Source: Puniceicoccaceae bacterium Marseille-Q1082 (lineage in GTDB: Bacteria > Verrucomicrobiota > Verrucomicrobiia > Opitutales > Intestinicryptomonadaceae). From it: a stretch of 64,000 nucleotides of DNA. Below are positions 33,054 through 42,514 of the stretch, one piece after another. A program made the position numbers and the translations under genes. Position 1 is the first letter of the stretch. Each line of letters begins with the position of its first letter. Location: positions 1,163,671-1,227,670 of the forward strand of contig CAJGBI010000001.1 in the NCBI GenBank assembly GCA_904424815.1. The letters run 5' to 3'. A model generated the notes under the pieces. It was not told where the DNA came from. It saw only the letters and a program-made list of their open reading frames with translations, and ran no database searches.

Positions 33054-33893
33054 TCAGATCCTCACATTGTCGATGAGCCTCGTCTGCCCGTACCAGATCG
33101 CTGCGGATATTCTCGACTTCCCCGGAACGGCCTCCGTCATCGGAATGGAGGTTTCGGCGTCCACAATCTCCACGTATATGACGCGCGTCTTGGCGTTGGT
33201 CACACTGTTTATAACGTGCGCCTTCACGCGGTCGACGTTGGAGCACCCGTCGAGGCACAGCTTCCTGCCGTCCTCGAGCGCGGCGTGCAGGCGCGAGGCC
33301 CCGAGCCGCTCGAGCTTGTCGAGGTACTTGTTGCGCGAGCTCAGCGCAAGCCCGTTCTCGTCGCGCACTATCTCTCCCGTGACGATTTCCACGCCCATGA
33401 AGAGGTCGCGGACCATGCGCCTTATGATGGAAACCTGCTGGGCGTCCTTTTCGCCGAACACGGCGACGTCGGGGCGGACGATGTTGAACAAAATGGTGAC
33501 GACCGTCGTCACCCCCCTGAAATGTTTCGGGCGGGTCTTGCCGCAGAGATACCGGCTGATGTCCTCCTCGACGACATAGGTGGAGGCGTCGGGGAGATAG
33601 ATGTCGGAAACCGACGGGGCGAATACGGCGTCCGCGCCGGCGGCCCCGCAGTTGGCGGCGTCCGCGTCCAACTGGCGCGGGTATTTGTCGAAATCCTCGT
33701 TGGGGCCGAACTGGGTCGGGTTGACAAAAATCGAGACGACTACGGTGTCCGCGAGCGTTTTGGCCTTTTTAACGAGGCTTAAATGCCCCTCGTGCAGCGC
33801 GCCCATTGTCGGGACGAGGGCTATCCTCCCGCCGTTCGCGCGCGCCGATTTGACAAAAGCCGTCATTTCTGCCGGAGACGATATTATTTTCAT
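33054..33893 (-). CDS. panC: pantothenate synthetase
   Basis: Condenses pantoate with beta-alanine using ATP. The 279-aa protein has VPTMGALHEGHLSLV, FVNPTQFGPNEDFDKYPR, CGKTRPKHFRGVTTVV, the FGEKDAQQ block and RDENGLALSSRN, all intact. It is the first gene of the panC-nadB-apt-lipoprotein-DUF486 run and faces dapL divergently over about 66 bp. The CoA route continues in this window with coaB at 5278. Confidence 0.97.
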   Translation of the reverse strand: MKIISSPAEMTAFVKSARANGGRIALVPTMGALHEGHLSLVKKAKTLADTVVVSIFVNPTQFGPNEDFDKYPRQLDADAANCGAAGADAVFAPSVSDIYLPDASTYVVEEDISRYLCGKTRPKHFRGVTTVVTILFNIVRPDVAVFGEKDAQQVSIIRRMVRDLFMGVEIVTGEIVRDENGLALSSRNKYLDKLERLGASRLHAALEDGRKLCLDGCSNVDRVKAHVINSVTNAKTRVIYVEIVDAETSIPMTEAVPGKSRISAAIWYGQTRLIDNVRI

Positions 33894-33959
33894 TGATTTT
33901 ACTCCTGCTCTCTTATTTCTTTCATACTTGTTATATTTTTCAAAAAATCAACCCATTAA

Positions 33960-35219
33960 ATGACACCGACGCGCATGAGCGATTCATACATACAAAATCT
34001 CTTCGCCGAGAGAATCGGCGGCGTTAACTACGGGAAGAGCACCGCCATATACAAATTTGAAAAGATAAAGAGGGCAAAGCGCGCGGCCAAGGCCGCCAAG
34101 CCCGGGGTGGAACTCATAGACATGGGCGTGGGCGAACCCGACGAAATGGCGTTTCCGGAAGTGGTGGAAGCCCTCTATGCGGCGGCGAAAGACCCCGCAA
34201 ACCGCGGGTACGCCGACAACGGCGGCCCCGATTTCAAAAAGGCGGCGGCGGGATATATGAAGGCCGTGTTCGGGGTGGAGCTTGACCCCGAGACGGAAAT
34301 CCTCCACTCGATAGGCTCCAAGGCCGCCCTCTCGATCCTCCCCAACTGCTTTATCAACCCGGGCGACGTCGCGATAATGACGGTTCCAGGCTATCCCGTG
34401 TTCGGCACGCACGCAAAATATCTGGGCGGGGAGGTCTACAACCTACAGTTAAAAGCCGAAAACGGCTTCCTGCCCGACCTCGATTCGATTCCCGCCGCCG
34501 TCCTCAAAAGGGCGAAGGCGATCGTCGTAAACTATCCCAACAACCCCACGGGCGCCAGCGCCACTCTCGAATTTTTCGAGCGCCTCGTGAAATTCGCGAA
34601 GCAAAACAGCCTCATAGTGGTCTCCGACGCCGCGTACGCGTCGCTTGCGTTCGACACCCCCGCGCTTTCAATATTGCAGGTCGAGGGCGCGAAAGACGTG
34701 GCCGTAGAGCTCCATTCGCTCTCCAAGAGCCACAACATGACGGGCTGGAGAATCGGCTGGGTCTGCGGCAACCCGCTCATCGTAAAAGCGTACGGCGACG
34801 TCAAGGACAACACCGACTCCGGACAGTTCCTCGGCATACAGCTCGCCGCGGCCAAGGGGCTTGAAAACCCGCTCATCACGCGCGCGATTGCCGCCAAGTA
34901 CTCGCGCAGAATGGATCTGCTCATCGCGGCTCTATCGCGGCTCGGATTTTCGCCCAAAAAGCCGAAGGCGGGATTTTTCCTCTACATGCCCGCCCCCAAG
35001 GCGGCGGTTCTCGAAGACGGCTCGCGCAGGGAATTTTCGAGCGGCGAGGACTTCTCGCAGTGGATGATCACCGAGCACCTCATAAGCACCGTTCCGTGGG
35101 ACGACGCCGGCGCGTTCGTAAGGTTCTCCGTGACGTTTGAGGCGCACGGCGAGGACGCCGAAAAGGCGGTGGTCGCGGAAATCGAGCGCAGAATGGGAAA
35201 ATCTAAATTTGAATTCTAA
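33960..35219 (+). CDS. dapL: LL-diaminopimelate aminotransferase
   Basis: PLP enzyme that makes LL-diaminopimelate in one step, bypassing the succinylase route; known from plants, Chlamydiae, Verrucomicrobia and others. The 419 residues include LIDMGVGEPDEMA, RGYADNGGPDF, the PGYPVFGTH loop, NYPNNPTGA, the DAAYAS cofactor block, and SLSKSHNMTGWRIGW carrying the PLP-binding Lys. The C-terminal RFSVTF holds the substrate Arg. ATG 33975 (MSDSYIQ) may be the real start, five codons in. Confidence 0.93.
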   Translation: MTPTRMSDSYIQNLFAERIGGVNYGKSTAIYKFEKIKRAKRAAKAAKPGVELIDMGVGEPDEMAFPEVVEALYAAAKDPANRGYADNGGPDFKKAAAGYMKAVFGVELDPETEILHSIGSKAALSILPNCFINPGDVAIMTVPGYPVFGTHAKYLGGEVYNLQLKAENGFLPDLDSIPAAVLKRAKAIVVNYPNNPTGASATLEFFERLVKFAKQNSLIVVSDAAYASLAFDTPALSILQVEGAKDVAVELHSLSKSHNMTGWRIGWVCGNPLIVKAYGDVKDNTDSGQFLGIQLAAAKGLENPLITRAIAAKYSRRMDLLIAALSRLGFSPKKPKAGFFLYMPAPKAAVLEDGSRREFSSGEDFSQWMITEHLISTVPWDDAGAFVRFSVTFEAHGEDAEKAVVAEIERRMGKSKFEF

Positions 35220-35322
35220 GCCGCTCGGGCGCCGCGCGTTTTCGGAGTCGTAAGCCGAGCGCGCCGGAACGGGCGCGGCGGAACCGGCCCCCAAAGCTGG
35301 CGGAGCGCCGAGGAAGACGGAA

Positions 35323-36174
35323 ATGCAGGAAGAAAGAATAATAGCGTTGTTGCACGGCCCCGACCGCGCCGGAATAGTCGCCCGCGTGTCAGGGTGGATT
35401 TACGCGCGCGGCGGAAACATTCTCCACGCCGACCAGCACAGGGACAGGCAGGAGGGCATATTTTTCCAGCGGGTGGAGTGGATACCCGCCGGCGACATCG
35501 CCGAGGAAATCCGCCTCTTCGAGGAGCTCGCGCGCAGGGATCTGGGAATGGACACCACCATAATGCGCTCCTCGCGCAGGCCGAAAATCGCGCTGATGGT
35601 CTCGAAGTTCGAGCACTGTTTCAGCGACATCGTATTGCGCTGCCGCTCGGGGGAGCTCAACTGCGACATCGCATGCGCCATATCCAACCACGAGGACCTG
35701 CGCGGAATGTCCGAAATGTTCGGGATTGAATTCCACCACACCCCGATTTCCAAAGAGACAAAGCCAGAGGCCGAGGCCGGCCAGCTCGCAATAATCCGCA
35801 AAAGCGGCGCGGAGCTCGTCGTAATGGCGCGCTATATGCAGATTCTGAGCGAAAACTTCATAGACTCCTGCCCCGCCCCGATCATCAACATACACCACAG
35901 CTTTCTGCCGGCGTTCGCCGGCGCCAAGCCCTACCACAAAGCCTACGAGCGCGGCGTGAAAATCATAGGCGCCACCGCCCACTACGCTACAAAAGACCTC
36001 GACGAGGGCCCGATAATCGCCCAGGTGGTAGCGACCGTGAGCCACCGCGACAACGTTGAGGACCTGATGCGCAAAGGCAGGGAGCTCGAGCGCGAGGCCC
36101 TCGCAAAGGCCGTCAGGTGGCATATCGAGGGGCGGATTCTCACCTACAAAAACAAAACCGTCATATTCGACTGA
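35323..36174 (+). CDS. purU: formyltetrahydrofolate deformylase
   Basis: Releases formate from 10-formyl-THF, balancing one-carbon pools. An N-terminal ACT domain (LLHGPDRAGIVARVSGWIY) is followed by a formyltransferase-like domain with NHEDLR, VVMARYMQILS, the catalytic Asn-Ile-His-His (INIHHSFLPAF) and GATAHYATKDLDEGPII. Length 283 aa is typical. It is 103 nt after dapL and 7 nt before the NUDIX gene, so it may start the purU-NUDIX-pyrE unit. Confidence 0.96.
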   Translation: MQEERIIALLHGPDRAGIVARVSGWIYARGGNILHADQHRDRQEGIFFQRVEWIPAGDIAEEIRLFEELARRDLGMDTTIMRSSRRPKIALMVSKFEHCFSDIVLRCRSGELNCDIACAISNHEDLRGMSEMFGIEFHHTPISKETKPEAEAGQLAIIRKSGAELVVMARYMQILSENFIDSCPAPIINIHHSFLPAFAGAKPYHKAYERGVKIIGATAHYATKDLDEGPIIAQVVATVSHRDNVEDLMRKGRELEREALAKAVRWHIEGRILTYKNKTVIFD

Positions 36175-36181
36175 TTCCGCA

Positions 36182-36697
36182 ATGCCGGCGCCGCGGACAC
36201 TTCCATTCAAAATAAGCGCCCTCGTGTTCGTGCGGGACGAGAGCGGAAAATTTCTGCTGATCCGCAGGAACAAGGCGCCCAACTTCGGGCTGTGGAGCCC
36301 GATTGGCGGCAAGCTCGAAATGGCGGAGGGGGAATCCCCGTTCGAGTGCGCGATAAGGGAAACGCGCGAGGAAATCGGACTCGAGCTCTCGGGCTCCGAC
36401 TTGCGGATGTTCGCGATGATAAGCGAAAAATCCTACGAGGGCGGAGCGCACTGGCTGATGTTTCTCTTCGACGCCAAAAAGCGCATACGCGCCCTTCCCG
36501 AAAACATCTCCGAAGGCGCTTTCGGGCTGTTCGGCGCGGACGAAATCGAAAAGCTCGACATTCCGGAGACCGACAGGGTTCTCCTCTGGGGCGTGTGGGA
36601 AAAATATTCCCAAAGCGGGTTCGCCGCCATGCGCGCGGAGTGCGGAAACGGCGTGCGGGCGACAATCGAACAGGCGGAAACTTTCGGAAACCGTTAA
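36182..36697 (+). CDS. NUDIX hydrolase
   Basis: A 171-aa cytoplasmic nucleoside-diphosphate-linked hydrolase. The NUDIX box GX5EX7REUXEEXGU is complete, from GGKLEMAEGES through RETREEIGLEL (about residues 42-65). Substrate cannot be inferred; some relatives clean up oxidised nucleotides. The tail after about residue 135 is not part of the fold. It sits tightly between purU (7 nt) and pyrE (4 nt). Confidence 0.92.
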   Translation: MPAPRTLPFKISALVFVRDESGKFLLIRRNKAPNFGLWSPIGGKLEMAEGESPFECAIRETREEIGLELSGSDLRMFAMISEKSYEGGAHWLMFLFDAKKRIRALPENISEGAFGLFGADEIEKLDIPETDRVLLWGVWEKYSQSGFAAMRAECGNGVRATIEQAETFGNR

Positions 36698-36701
36698 AAA
36701 C

Positions 36702-37271
36702 ATGAACGCACAAGACGAAAAAATACTCGAAATTTTCAGGGAAACCGGCGCCCTTCTCGAGGGGCACTTCATACTGCGCAGCGGCCTGCACAGCGGGCAT
36801 TTCTTCCAGTGCGCGCGCGTGTGCGAACACATGGACAGGGTGGAGGAACTCGTCGGAATGCTCGCGCAAAAGCTCGGGGACGCCGAATGCGAAACGGTGA
36901 TGGCGCCCGCTATCGGCGGGCTCGTGCTCGGGCAGGAGACGGCGCGCCAGCTCAAAAAACGCTTCATCTTCGCCGAAAAGGAAAACGGCAGCCTCGCCCT
37001 GCGCCGGAATTTCAAGATACGCAAGGGCGAAAAAATCCTCATCGTAGAAGACGTGGTCACGCGCGGGGGCCGCGTGCAGGAGTGCATAGACATCGTAAAG
37101 TCAAACGGCGGAATACCGGTCGCCGCGGCGGTGCTCGTGGACAGGAGCGGCGGAAGGGCAAAATTTGAAGTTCCCTGCGTCAGCCTTCTCGAGTTCTCTT
37201 TCCCGACCTACGAACCCGACAAAATCCCTCCGGAGCTCGCCTCTATCCCCGCCGTCCACCCGGGCTCCTAA
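36702..37271 (+). CDS. pyrE: orotate phosphoribosyltransferase
   Basis: Adds ribose-phosphate to orotate. The 189-aa protein has LRSGLHSGHFFQC, MAPAIGGLVLGQE, and the PRPP loop ILIVEDVVTRGGRVQE. The C-terminal VDRSGGRAKFEVP is typical. It completes the pyrimidine genes of this window (pyrB, C, E, F at three separate sites) and ends the purU operon. Confidence 0.96.
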   Translation: MNAQDEKILEIFRETGALLEGHFILRSGLHSGHFFQCARVCEHMDRVEELVGMLAQKLGDAECETVMAPAIGGLVLGQETARQLKKRFIFAEKENGSLALRRNFKIRKGEKILIVEDVVTRGGRVQECIDIVKSNGGIPVAAAVLVDRSGGRAKFEVPCVSLLEFSFPTYEPDKIPPELASIPAVHPGS

Positions 37272-37672
37272 GGCGCGGCGGAAAAATCCGCCCGCCCTCA
37301 TGCGCAAAACCCGCAGTTCGCGCGGGCGCAGCCGCGTTTTGCGTAATGCGGTCAGGCGGCGCTTTCCAAGCCCCAAATGCGCGCAAGCCTCATATTGCGG
37401 GGAATTTTTTGAACGCGGTTTGCCCGCGTTTTTATTATCGCGGACGGGGAAAGAGAAATGGCGGCTACGCCCTATTCGCCGCTTTCGCAGGGCAAGCGCA
37501 TTTCCCTTCGGCATTTCGGCGAAAACTTTTTTGCTTATTTCGCAGGGCTGAAAAAAACAGCGGTTGCCGCAAAACCTCCGCCCGCCGCCCCTCTCCAAAT
37601 GCGTGGCCCGCAGCGGCAAAAAAAGCCTGTATGATAGCTGCAAAGCCGAATTTTAAATTATCGGCGGGCAAT
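37272..37672. other. intergenic, no gene seen
   Basis: Space between convergent pyrE and glmS. Open frames here are shadows with no recognisable content; the terminator at 37673-37705 is the only feature near the glmS end. Confidence 0.55.
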
Positions 37673-37705
37673 AAAAAACGAAAGCTTCCCAAAGAGAAAC
37701 TTTCG
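37673..37705 (-). terminator. intrinsic terminator of glmS
   Basis: CGAAAG pairs with CTTTCG (37679-37705), with a T-run after it on the minus strand (complement of 37673-37678). Confidence 0.65.
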
Positions 37706-37748
37706 CCAACGGGAATTTCAAGCGCCCACATAAGAGGCGCGACACCCC

Positions 37749-39596
37749 CTACTCCACCGTCACTGCCTTTGCGAGATTTCGTGGCTTGTCCACGTCGCAG
37801 CCCCTTTCTAGGGCGATGTAATACGCCAGCAGCTGGATGGGAATTGTCGCCACAACCGTCTTTATGCAGTCGTGGACCTTCGGCACGGCGACGATGTCGT
37901 CGGCGATCCCCTCGAAGGCCTCGGGCCGGTCGGTGACGGCGATTATCGGCCCCTTGCGCGCCTTTATCTCCTGCGCGTTCGAGACCACTTTCGAGAGGAT
38001 TTCGTCGGATGTCGCGAACACCACGGACGGGCATTCGGGAGAGACCAGCGCTATCGGCCCGTGCTTCATTTCGGCGGCGGGATACCCCTCCGCGTGTATG
38101 TAGGAAATCTCCTTGAGTTTTAGCGCGCCCTCGAGCGCGACCGGAAATTCGCTGAGCCTGCCGACGAACAGGAAATCGGAAAACTTCGCGTATTTTTTGG
38201 CGATTTTCTCTATCCGCGGGGCGAGTTTCAGAACCTGCGCAACGACCGCCGGAAGCGACTTTATCGCGTCCACTATAGCCCGCCCGTCGGAGAAGGACAG
38301 GTCGCGCATTCTGCCGATGTAGAGGGCTATCAGCAGGCATATGGCAATCTGCGATGTAAACGCCTTCGTGGAAGCCACGCCGACCTCCTTGCCCGCGTAC
38401 TGGTAGAGCCCGCCGTCGGACTCGCGCGAAATTGTGGAGCCCACCGAATTTGTTATCGCGAGAGTCTTGAAGCCTTTTCTCTTGGACTCCCTGAGAGCCT
38501 CGAGCGTGTCGATGGTCTCCCCGCTCTGGCTTATGACAAACACCAATGTGTTCTTGTCGAGGGGGGCGTTGCGGTACCTGAACTCGCTCGCGTACTCGAC
38601 CTCCACGGGAATCCTGGCGTACTTCTCTATGAGGTATTCGGCTACGAGGCACGCGTGCCACGCCGTCCCGCACGCGCAAAAGAGTATGCGGTCTATCTGG
38701 CGCATCTGGGTTGGGGTCATGTTTAGCCCGTTGAGCACCGCCGTCGAGTTGTCGTCGGAAATCCTGCCCCTGATGGCGTTTTCGAGAACCGTCGGCTGCT
38801 CCATGATTTCCTTCTGCATGAAGTGCCTGCAATCGCCGAGCTCGGCGGATTCGAGCTTCCAGTCGATTTCGCCGACCGTGTAGCTCACCGGCTTGTTGCC
38901 GATGGTTACGATGTCGCAGTTGTCGGCGGTCACGGAGGCGATTTGGTTGTCCTCCAAATATATGACGTTCGACGCCCTGCCCGCGAACCCGAGCACGTCG
39001 CTCGAAACGAGCCTCTCGTTTCTGCCAACGCCTATCAGAAGCGGCGACCCCTTGCGGGCCGCGACGATCTCCCCGTCGTTGAAGCGGCACAAAACCGCGA
39101 TTCCGTACGTGCCCTCGACGTGCAACAGGGCTTTTCTGACCGCCTCCATAAAACGGTTCTCAGCGTCGTCTTCCGTCCTGTGCGCGTAGTGGTACGCTAT
39201 GAGGTTCACGAGGGCTTCGGAGTCCGTCTGGCTCGAAAACGAATAGCCCTTTGTGCAGAGAAAGTTTTTTATGCCCTCGTAATTTTCTATTATGCCGTTG
39301 TGGACGAGCGCAAAGTTGCCGTCGGAAGACACGTGCGGATGGGCGTTGGCGTCCGTGACTCCGCCGTGCGTCGCCCAGCGGGTGTGGCTGATTCCCGTAT
39401 TGGCGGAAAACTTCATTCTGCCGACCTCCTCGGCGAGGGTTCCGACCCGCCCTTTCTTTTTGCAGACGCGCATCACGCCGTTTTTGAGCAGGGCGATTCC
39501 GGCGGAATCATAGCCTCGGTATTCAAGCTTCAAGAGCCCCTCCAAAAGGATGGGAACGGCGTTTTTGTTCCCGACATATCCCGTTATGCCGCACAT
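37749..39596 (-). CDS. glmS: glutamine-fructose-6-phosphate aminotransferase (isomerizing)
   Basis: First committed step to UDP-N-acetylglucosamine for cell wall and outer membrane. 615 aa: an N-terminal glutaminase with nucleophile Cys2 (MCGITGYVG), YRGYDSAGI, TRWATHG and HNGIIEN; two SIS domains (CACGTAWHA, SQSGETIDTLEAL, and GRLSEFPVALEGALKLKEISYIHAEGYPAAEMKHGPIAL); and the C-terminal DKPRNLAKAVTVE end. Everything expected is present. No glmS ribozyme leader is recognisable upstream. Confidence 0.98.
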   Translation of the reverse strand: MCGITGYVGNKNAVPILLEGLLKLEYRGYDSAGIALLKNGVMRVCKKKGRVGTLAEEVGRMKFSANTGISHTRWATHGGVTDANAHPHVSSDGNFALVHNGIIENYEGIKNFLCTKGYSFSSQTDSEALVNLIAYHYAHRTEDDAENRFMEAVRKALLHVEGTYGIAVLCRFNDGEIVAARKGSPLLIGVGRNERLVSSDVLGFAGRASNVIYLEDNQIASVTADNCDIVTIGNKPVSYTVGEIDWKLESAELGDCRHFMQKEIMEQPTVLENAIRGRISDDNSTAVLNGLNMTPTQMRQIDRILFCACGTAWHACLVAEYLIEKYARIPVEVEYASEFRYRNAPLDKNTLVFVISQSGETIDTLEALRESKRKGFKTLAITNSVGSTISRESDGGLYQYAGKEVGVASTKAFTSQIAICLLIALYIGRMRDLSFSDGRAIVDAIKSLPAVVAQVLKLAPRIEKIAKKYAKFSDFLFVGRLSEFPVALEGALKLKEISYIHAEGYPAAEMKHGPIALVSPECPSVVFATSDEILSKVVSNAQEIKARKGPIIAVTDRPEAFEGIADDIVAVPKVHDCIKTVVATIPIQLLAYYIALERGCDVDKPRNLAKAVTVE

Positions 39597-39965
39597 ACGT
39601 TTATGCTATAATGACAATTTTTTGAAATATAACGGCTTTATCGGATTATTTTCCGGCGTTCTCAACAAAAAAATGAGGCGCCCGAATCCCCCATGCCATT
39701 GCAAAATGCGGCGCGGGGCAAAAACGGCGCATCCGCGCTAACGCGCTTCCGCCCCGCCCCCTCTCCGCCGCGGGCCGGCCTGCGCAAAGCTCTCCGCGAG
39801 TTTTTCCGCGGCGCGCCCGCCCGCGCGCATGGCGGCGAAAAAATCCGCCATGAACGTTTGCGGCACTCCGGCGTTTTCAAGACCGGCGGCGCATCCGCGC
39901 CAAAGGGCGGAACCGCGATGTCCGCCCTATTCCCCGATTCCGGCGCGCGGCGGATTGAAAAAAAC
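39597..39965. other. intergenic, divergent promoter region, no gene seen
   Basis: Between the divergent glmS and LysM genes. An A+T-rich patch near 39600-39650 may hold the glmS promoter, but I could not settle its boxes. The G+C-rich middle shows no convincing gene. Confidence 0.5.
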
Positions 39966-39993
39966 TTGAAATGCCGATAAAATAAAAGATACT
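39966..39993 (+). promoter_or_regulatory. promoter of the LysM-parB unit
   Basis: TTGAAA (39966-39971), 16-nt spacer, GATACT (39988-39993). The LysM gene starts 70 bp downstream at 40064. Confidence 0.55.
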
Positions 39994-40063
39994 TGCGTTA
40001 TGATTGCCGCCCTCTGTCGGGCGGCTTGCCTAACGCATTGAAAACAGGGAACTTTTTTAAGAT

Positions 40064-40633
40064 ATGAAAATTACGGCTTTTTTCGCGGCGGCTCCGCTGT
40101 TCGCGGCGGCGGCTTACGCGCAGACCGCGGCAGTGGCCGACTTGCAGCAGGACATGGCGCTTCTGAGGCGCGAAGTCGGACAGCTCAGGCTCGAAGTCGA
40201 ACAGTTGCGGCGCGAGAACGAGGAGCTCTCGCGCAAACTGAAAGGCGTGCAGTCGTCCACAGTCGGAACGGAGGCCGTCCGCCAGCAGGTTTCGCTCGTA
40301 AGGAGCGAGGTGGGCGCGCAAAACGAATCCCTCAAACGCGAGATAATCGCCCTCGTGAAAAAGGATCTCGAGGCCATGGCGGCCCAGACGAACGCCAACA
40401 TACAGAAGCTCGCAGCCGCGATCGGCACGCGCCCGCAGGCAGACCTGCCGGCGAACTTTTCAGACGACTACCCCAAGACGGGCGTCACCTACACCGTCCA
40501 GTCAGGCGACTCGATAAGCAGGATCGCCCGCAAGATGAACTCGCGCATAAAATGGATTCAGGACGCGAACAGAATCGCGGATCCCACGCGCGGGCTGCGC
40601 GTCGGCGACGAAATTTTCGTACCGCAAAAATAG
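40064..40633 (+). CDS. exported coiled-coil protein with LysM domain
   Basis: A 189-aa envelope protein: signal peptide (about 1-19, ending AYAQ), a coiled coil with heptads at about 25-60 (VADLQQDMALLRREV...), more helix to about 125, then a LysM domain (about 140-189, YTVQSGDSISRIARKMN...VGDEIFVPQ) that binds peptidoglycan. It is 8 nt before parB and so is transcribed with it, an unusual neighbour for a chromosome-partition gene. A structural link between membrane and wall is plausible. Confidence 0.88.
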   Translation: MKITAFFAAAPLFAAAAYAQTAAVADLQQDMALLRREVGQLRLEVEQLRRENEELSRKLKGVQSSTVGTEAVRQQVSLVRSEVGAQNESLKREIIALVKKDLEAMAAQTNANIQKLAAAIGTRPQADLPANFSDDYPKTGVTYTVQSGDSISRIARKMNSRIKWIQDANRIADPTRGLRVGDEIFVPQK

Positions 40634-40641
40634 GCTGAAAA

Positions 40642-41580
40642 ATGGCAATCCAACGCAAATCTTTGGGAAGGGGTCTCGGCTCGATAATATCGGCGGGCGC
40701 GAAAAAAGCGGCGGACTCGGGCATCGGCAAGATGGCGGCGCAGGCGTCGCCCGCTCCGCTCAAAATCCAGATTTCCCCGCACGGGCTGTTCAGCGAAATC
40801 CCCGTAGAAAAAGTGGTTCCGAGCCCCTACCAGGCGCGGCGGGAATTTTCGGAAGAGGAAATCCGCAACCTCGCCGACTCCATATCCTCCGAGGGGCTCT
40901 TGCAGCCGATTCTCGTAAGGCAGATCTCCGGCGGGCATTACGAACTGCTCGCGGGAGAGCGCAGGCTGCGCGCGTGCAGGTTGCTCGGCATGAAAAAAAT
41001 CGTCGCGTGCGTCCAGAGCGCGAGCGACTCGTCCGCCGCGGCGAAAGGGCTGATAGAAAACATCCAGCGCGCCGACCTCAACCCCATGGAGGAGGCCAAG
41101 GGCATAGCGTACCTCATCGCAAATTTCCGCCTCACGCAGGACGCGGTGTCGCAGAGGCTCGGCAAGCCGCGCTCGAGCATAGCAAATTCCCTGAGGCTCC
41201 TGAAACTGCCGGAAAGCGTGCAGGGCTACATTTCGAGCGGCATGATCTCCCCCGGGCACGCAAAGGTGATTCTCGGGCTCGAGGACAGGGCCCAGCAGGA
41301 AATTCTCGCGCGCAGGATAATCGAAAACGGGCTGAATGTCCGCGGCGCAGAGGAAGCCGTGCGGAGGCTCAAAGAGGGCGCCGCGCGCGCGGATTCCTCC
41401 ACTCCGGCGGCGAAGGCCGCCCAGTCGGCGGTAGTCCGCGACGTCCAGAACAAAATCGCCCTGAGGCTCAACGCGAGCGTTGAGCTCCGCCACAGCGCAA
41501 AAAAGGGCAAAATCATAATAGAGTACCTCGGCAACGACGACCTGCAAAGGATACTCGAAATAATGGGGGTAAAGATTTAG
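40642..41580 (+). CDS. parB: chromosome partitioning protein ParB
   Basis: CTP-dependent clamp that loads on parS and spreads to organise the origin region. 312 aa: N-terminal RGLGSII, a CTPase domain with SPYQARREFSEEEI, LQPILVRQISGGHYELLAGERRLRA and ENIQRADLNPMEEA, then helix-turn-helix (TQDAVSQRLGKPRSSIANSLRLLKLP) and a C-terminal dimer domain. parA is not next to it. I saw no convincing parS in the window. Confidence 0.95.
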   Translation: MAIQRKSLGRGLGSIISAGAKKAADSGIGKMAAQASPAPLKIQISPHGLFSEIPVEKVVPSPYQARREFSEEEIRNLADSISSEGLLQPILVRQISGGHYELLAGERRLRACRLLGMKKIVACVQSASDSSAAAKGLIENIQRADLNPMEEAKGIAYLIANFRLTQDAVSQRLGKPRSSIANSLRLLKLPESVQGYISSGMISPGHAKVILGLEDRAQQEILARRIIENGLNVRGAEEAVRRLKEGAARADSSTPAAKAAQSAVVRDVQNKIALRLNASVELRHSAKKGKIIIEYLGNDDLQRILEIMGVKI

Positions 41581-41581
41581 C

Positions 41582-42514
41582 TTGGCGAGGGCGTTCGGCA
41601 GTATTGTTGCGGCGATTTTGGCGGCGGCTGTGCCGGCGGACGCGCTCGCCATATTGAACAACGACTTCACCCGCGCGAACTCGACGTTCATGAAGCGCAG
41701 GTTCGAGGAGTCGAAAATGAACGCCATGCAGGGGCGCAAGGCGCGCGACGCCGACAAGAAAGTCGAGAAAAAGACGTTCGAGGACATCGGCGACGTGTCG
41801 CACCTGCGCGAAATGAAGCCGCACGTCGAGGAGGGGCTTCCGGGTGCGGAGATGTCAAGGCAAAGGGCGCCCGGCAACAGGGAGGATTTCGCGGTTCCCG
41901 AATATTCCGGCAAGACAAGGCGCGATCTTTGGGGCGGAGCGGACGTTCCGCTCGCGCTTGAAAACACCGACAGGAACCTTTCAAAAAAATACCTCGGGAA
42001 AATCGACGTCAACAAGCGCGACACCAAGTATCAGGAATTTCTCCGCGACCAGTACGCCGAACTCATGGAGATGTCCATGCGCGAAATCAACAAATTCTAT
42101 TTTCGCGAATCCCGCTCCGACGAGCCAGGCATAACGATTTCCAAAGCGGGCGGCAAGCTGCGCGAAAACGACGGCTCTTTTTGGGATTTCCTCTCCCCCA
42201 ACCGGAATATTGACAGGGGTAGGGTTTTCGTAAAAAAAGCCAGGCTCGGAAACTCTGTGACAGCGGCGCCGCCGGCGGAAGACCCGCCCTCTGCGGCGCG
42301 CGCGGCGCCCGCAAATTTCACGCCGGCGCAAAGCCGCATGGCGCCCGCGCAGAGGCGTCCTGCCGCAATCCCGCAGCAAACGAGCCGCGGAGAGCTGCGC
42401 GCGGTGGAGACGGTGGACGACGATATAGGGAAGCAGTTCGACCTGTTGCGGGTTCCGGATTCCCTCCGCACCGGCAGGCCGACGATAAAAGTTGAAGTAA
42501 AAGAATCCGAATAA
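41582..42514 (+). CDS. exported hypothetical protein following parB
   Basis: Starts with TTG at 41582, directly after the parB stop. The 310-aa product has a short signal peptide-like start (ARAFGSIVAAILAAAVPADALA), a charged helical middle rich in Lys/Arg/Glu, and a C-terminal third rich in Ala/Pro/Arg that is probably disordered. It has no motif I know. Because it follows LysM-parB with no gap it is probably co-translated. The downstream region is open until the insertion sequence. Confidence 0.75.
   Translation: MARAFGSIVAAILAAAVPADALAILNNDFTRANSTFMKRRFEESKMNAMQGRKARDADKKVEKKTFEDIGDVSHLREMKPHVEEGLPGAEMSRQRAPGNREDFAVPEYSGKTRRDLWGGADVPLALENTDRNLSKKYLGKIDVNKRDTKYQEFLRDQYAELMEMSMREINKFYFRESRSDEPGITISKAGGKLRENDGSFWDFLSPNRNIDRGRVFVKKARLGNSVTAAPPAEDPPSAARAAPANFTPAQSRMAPAQRRPAAIPQQTSRGELRAVETVDDDIGKQFDLLRVPDSLRTGRPTIKVEVKESE

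Noticed and set aside
37465-39090. 541-codon minus-strand frame within glmS
   Set aside because: It is a shifted frame of glmS, Arg-rich and without domains, while the glmS frame carries every expected motif.
39400-39700. glmS ribozyme upstream of glmS
   Set aside because: The leader is short and A+T-rich; I see no room or conserved core for the ribozyme, which is typical of Gram-positive bacteria.
40642-41580. parS site near parB
   Set aside because: I looked for the 16-bp palindrome TGTTTCACGTGAAACA and close variants and did not see one; a pattern search would be needed to be sure.
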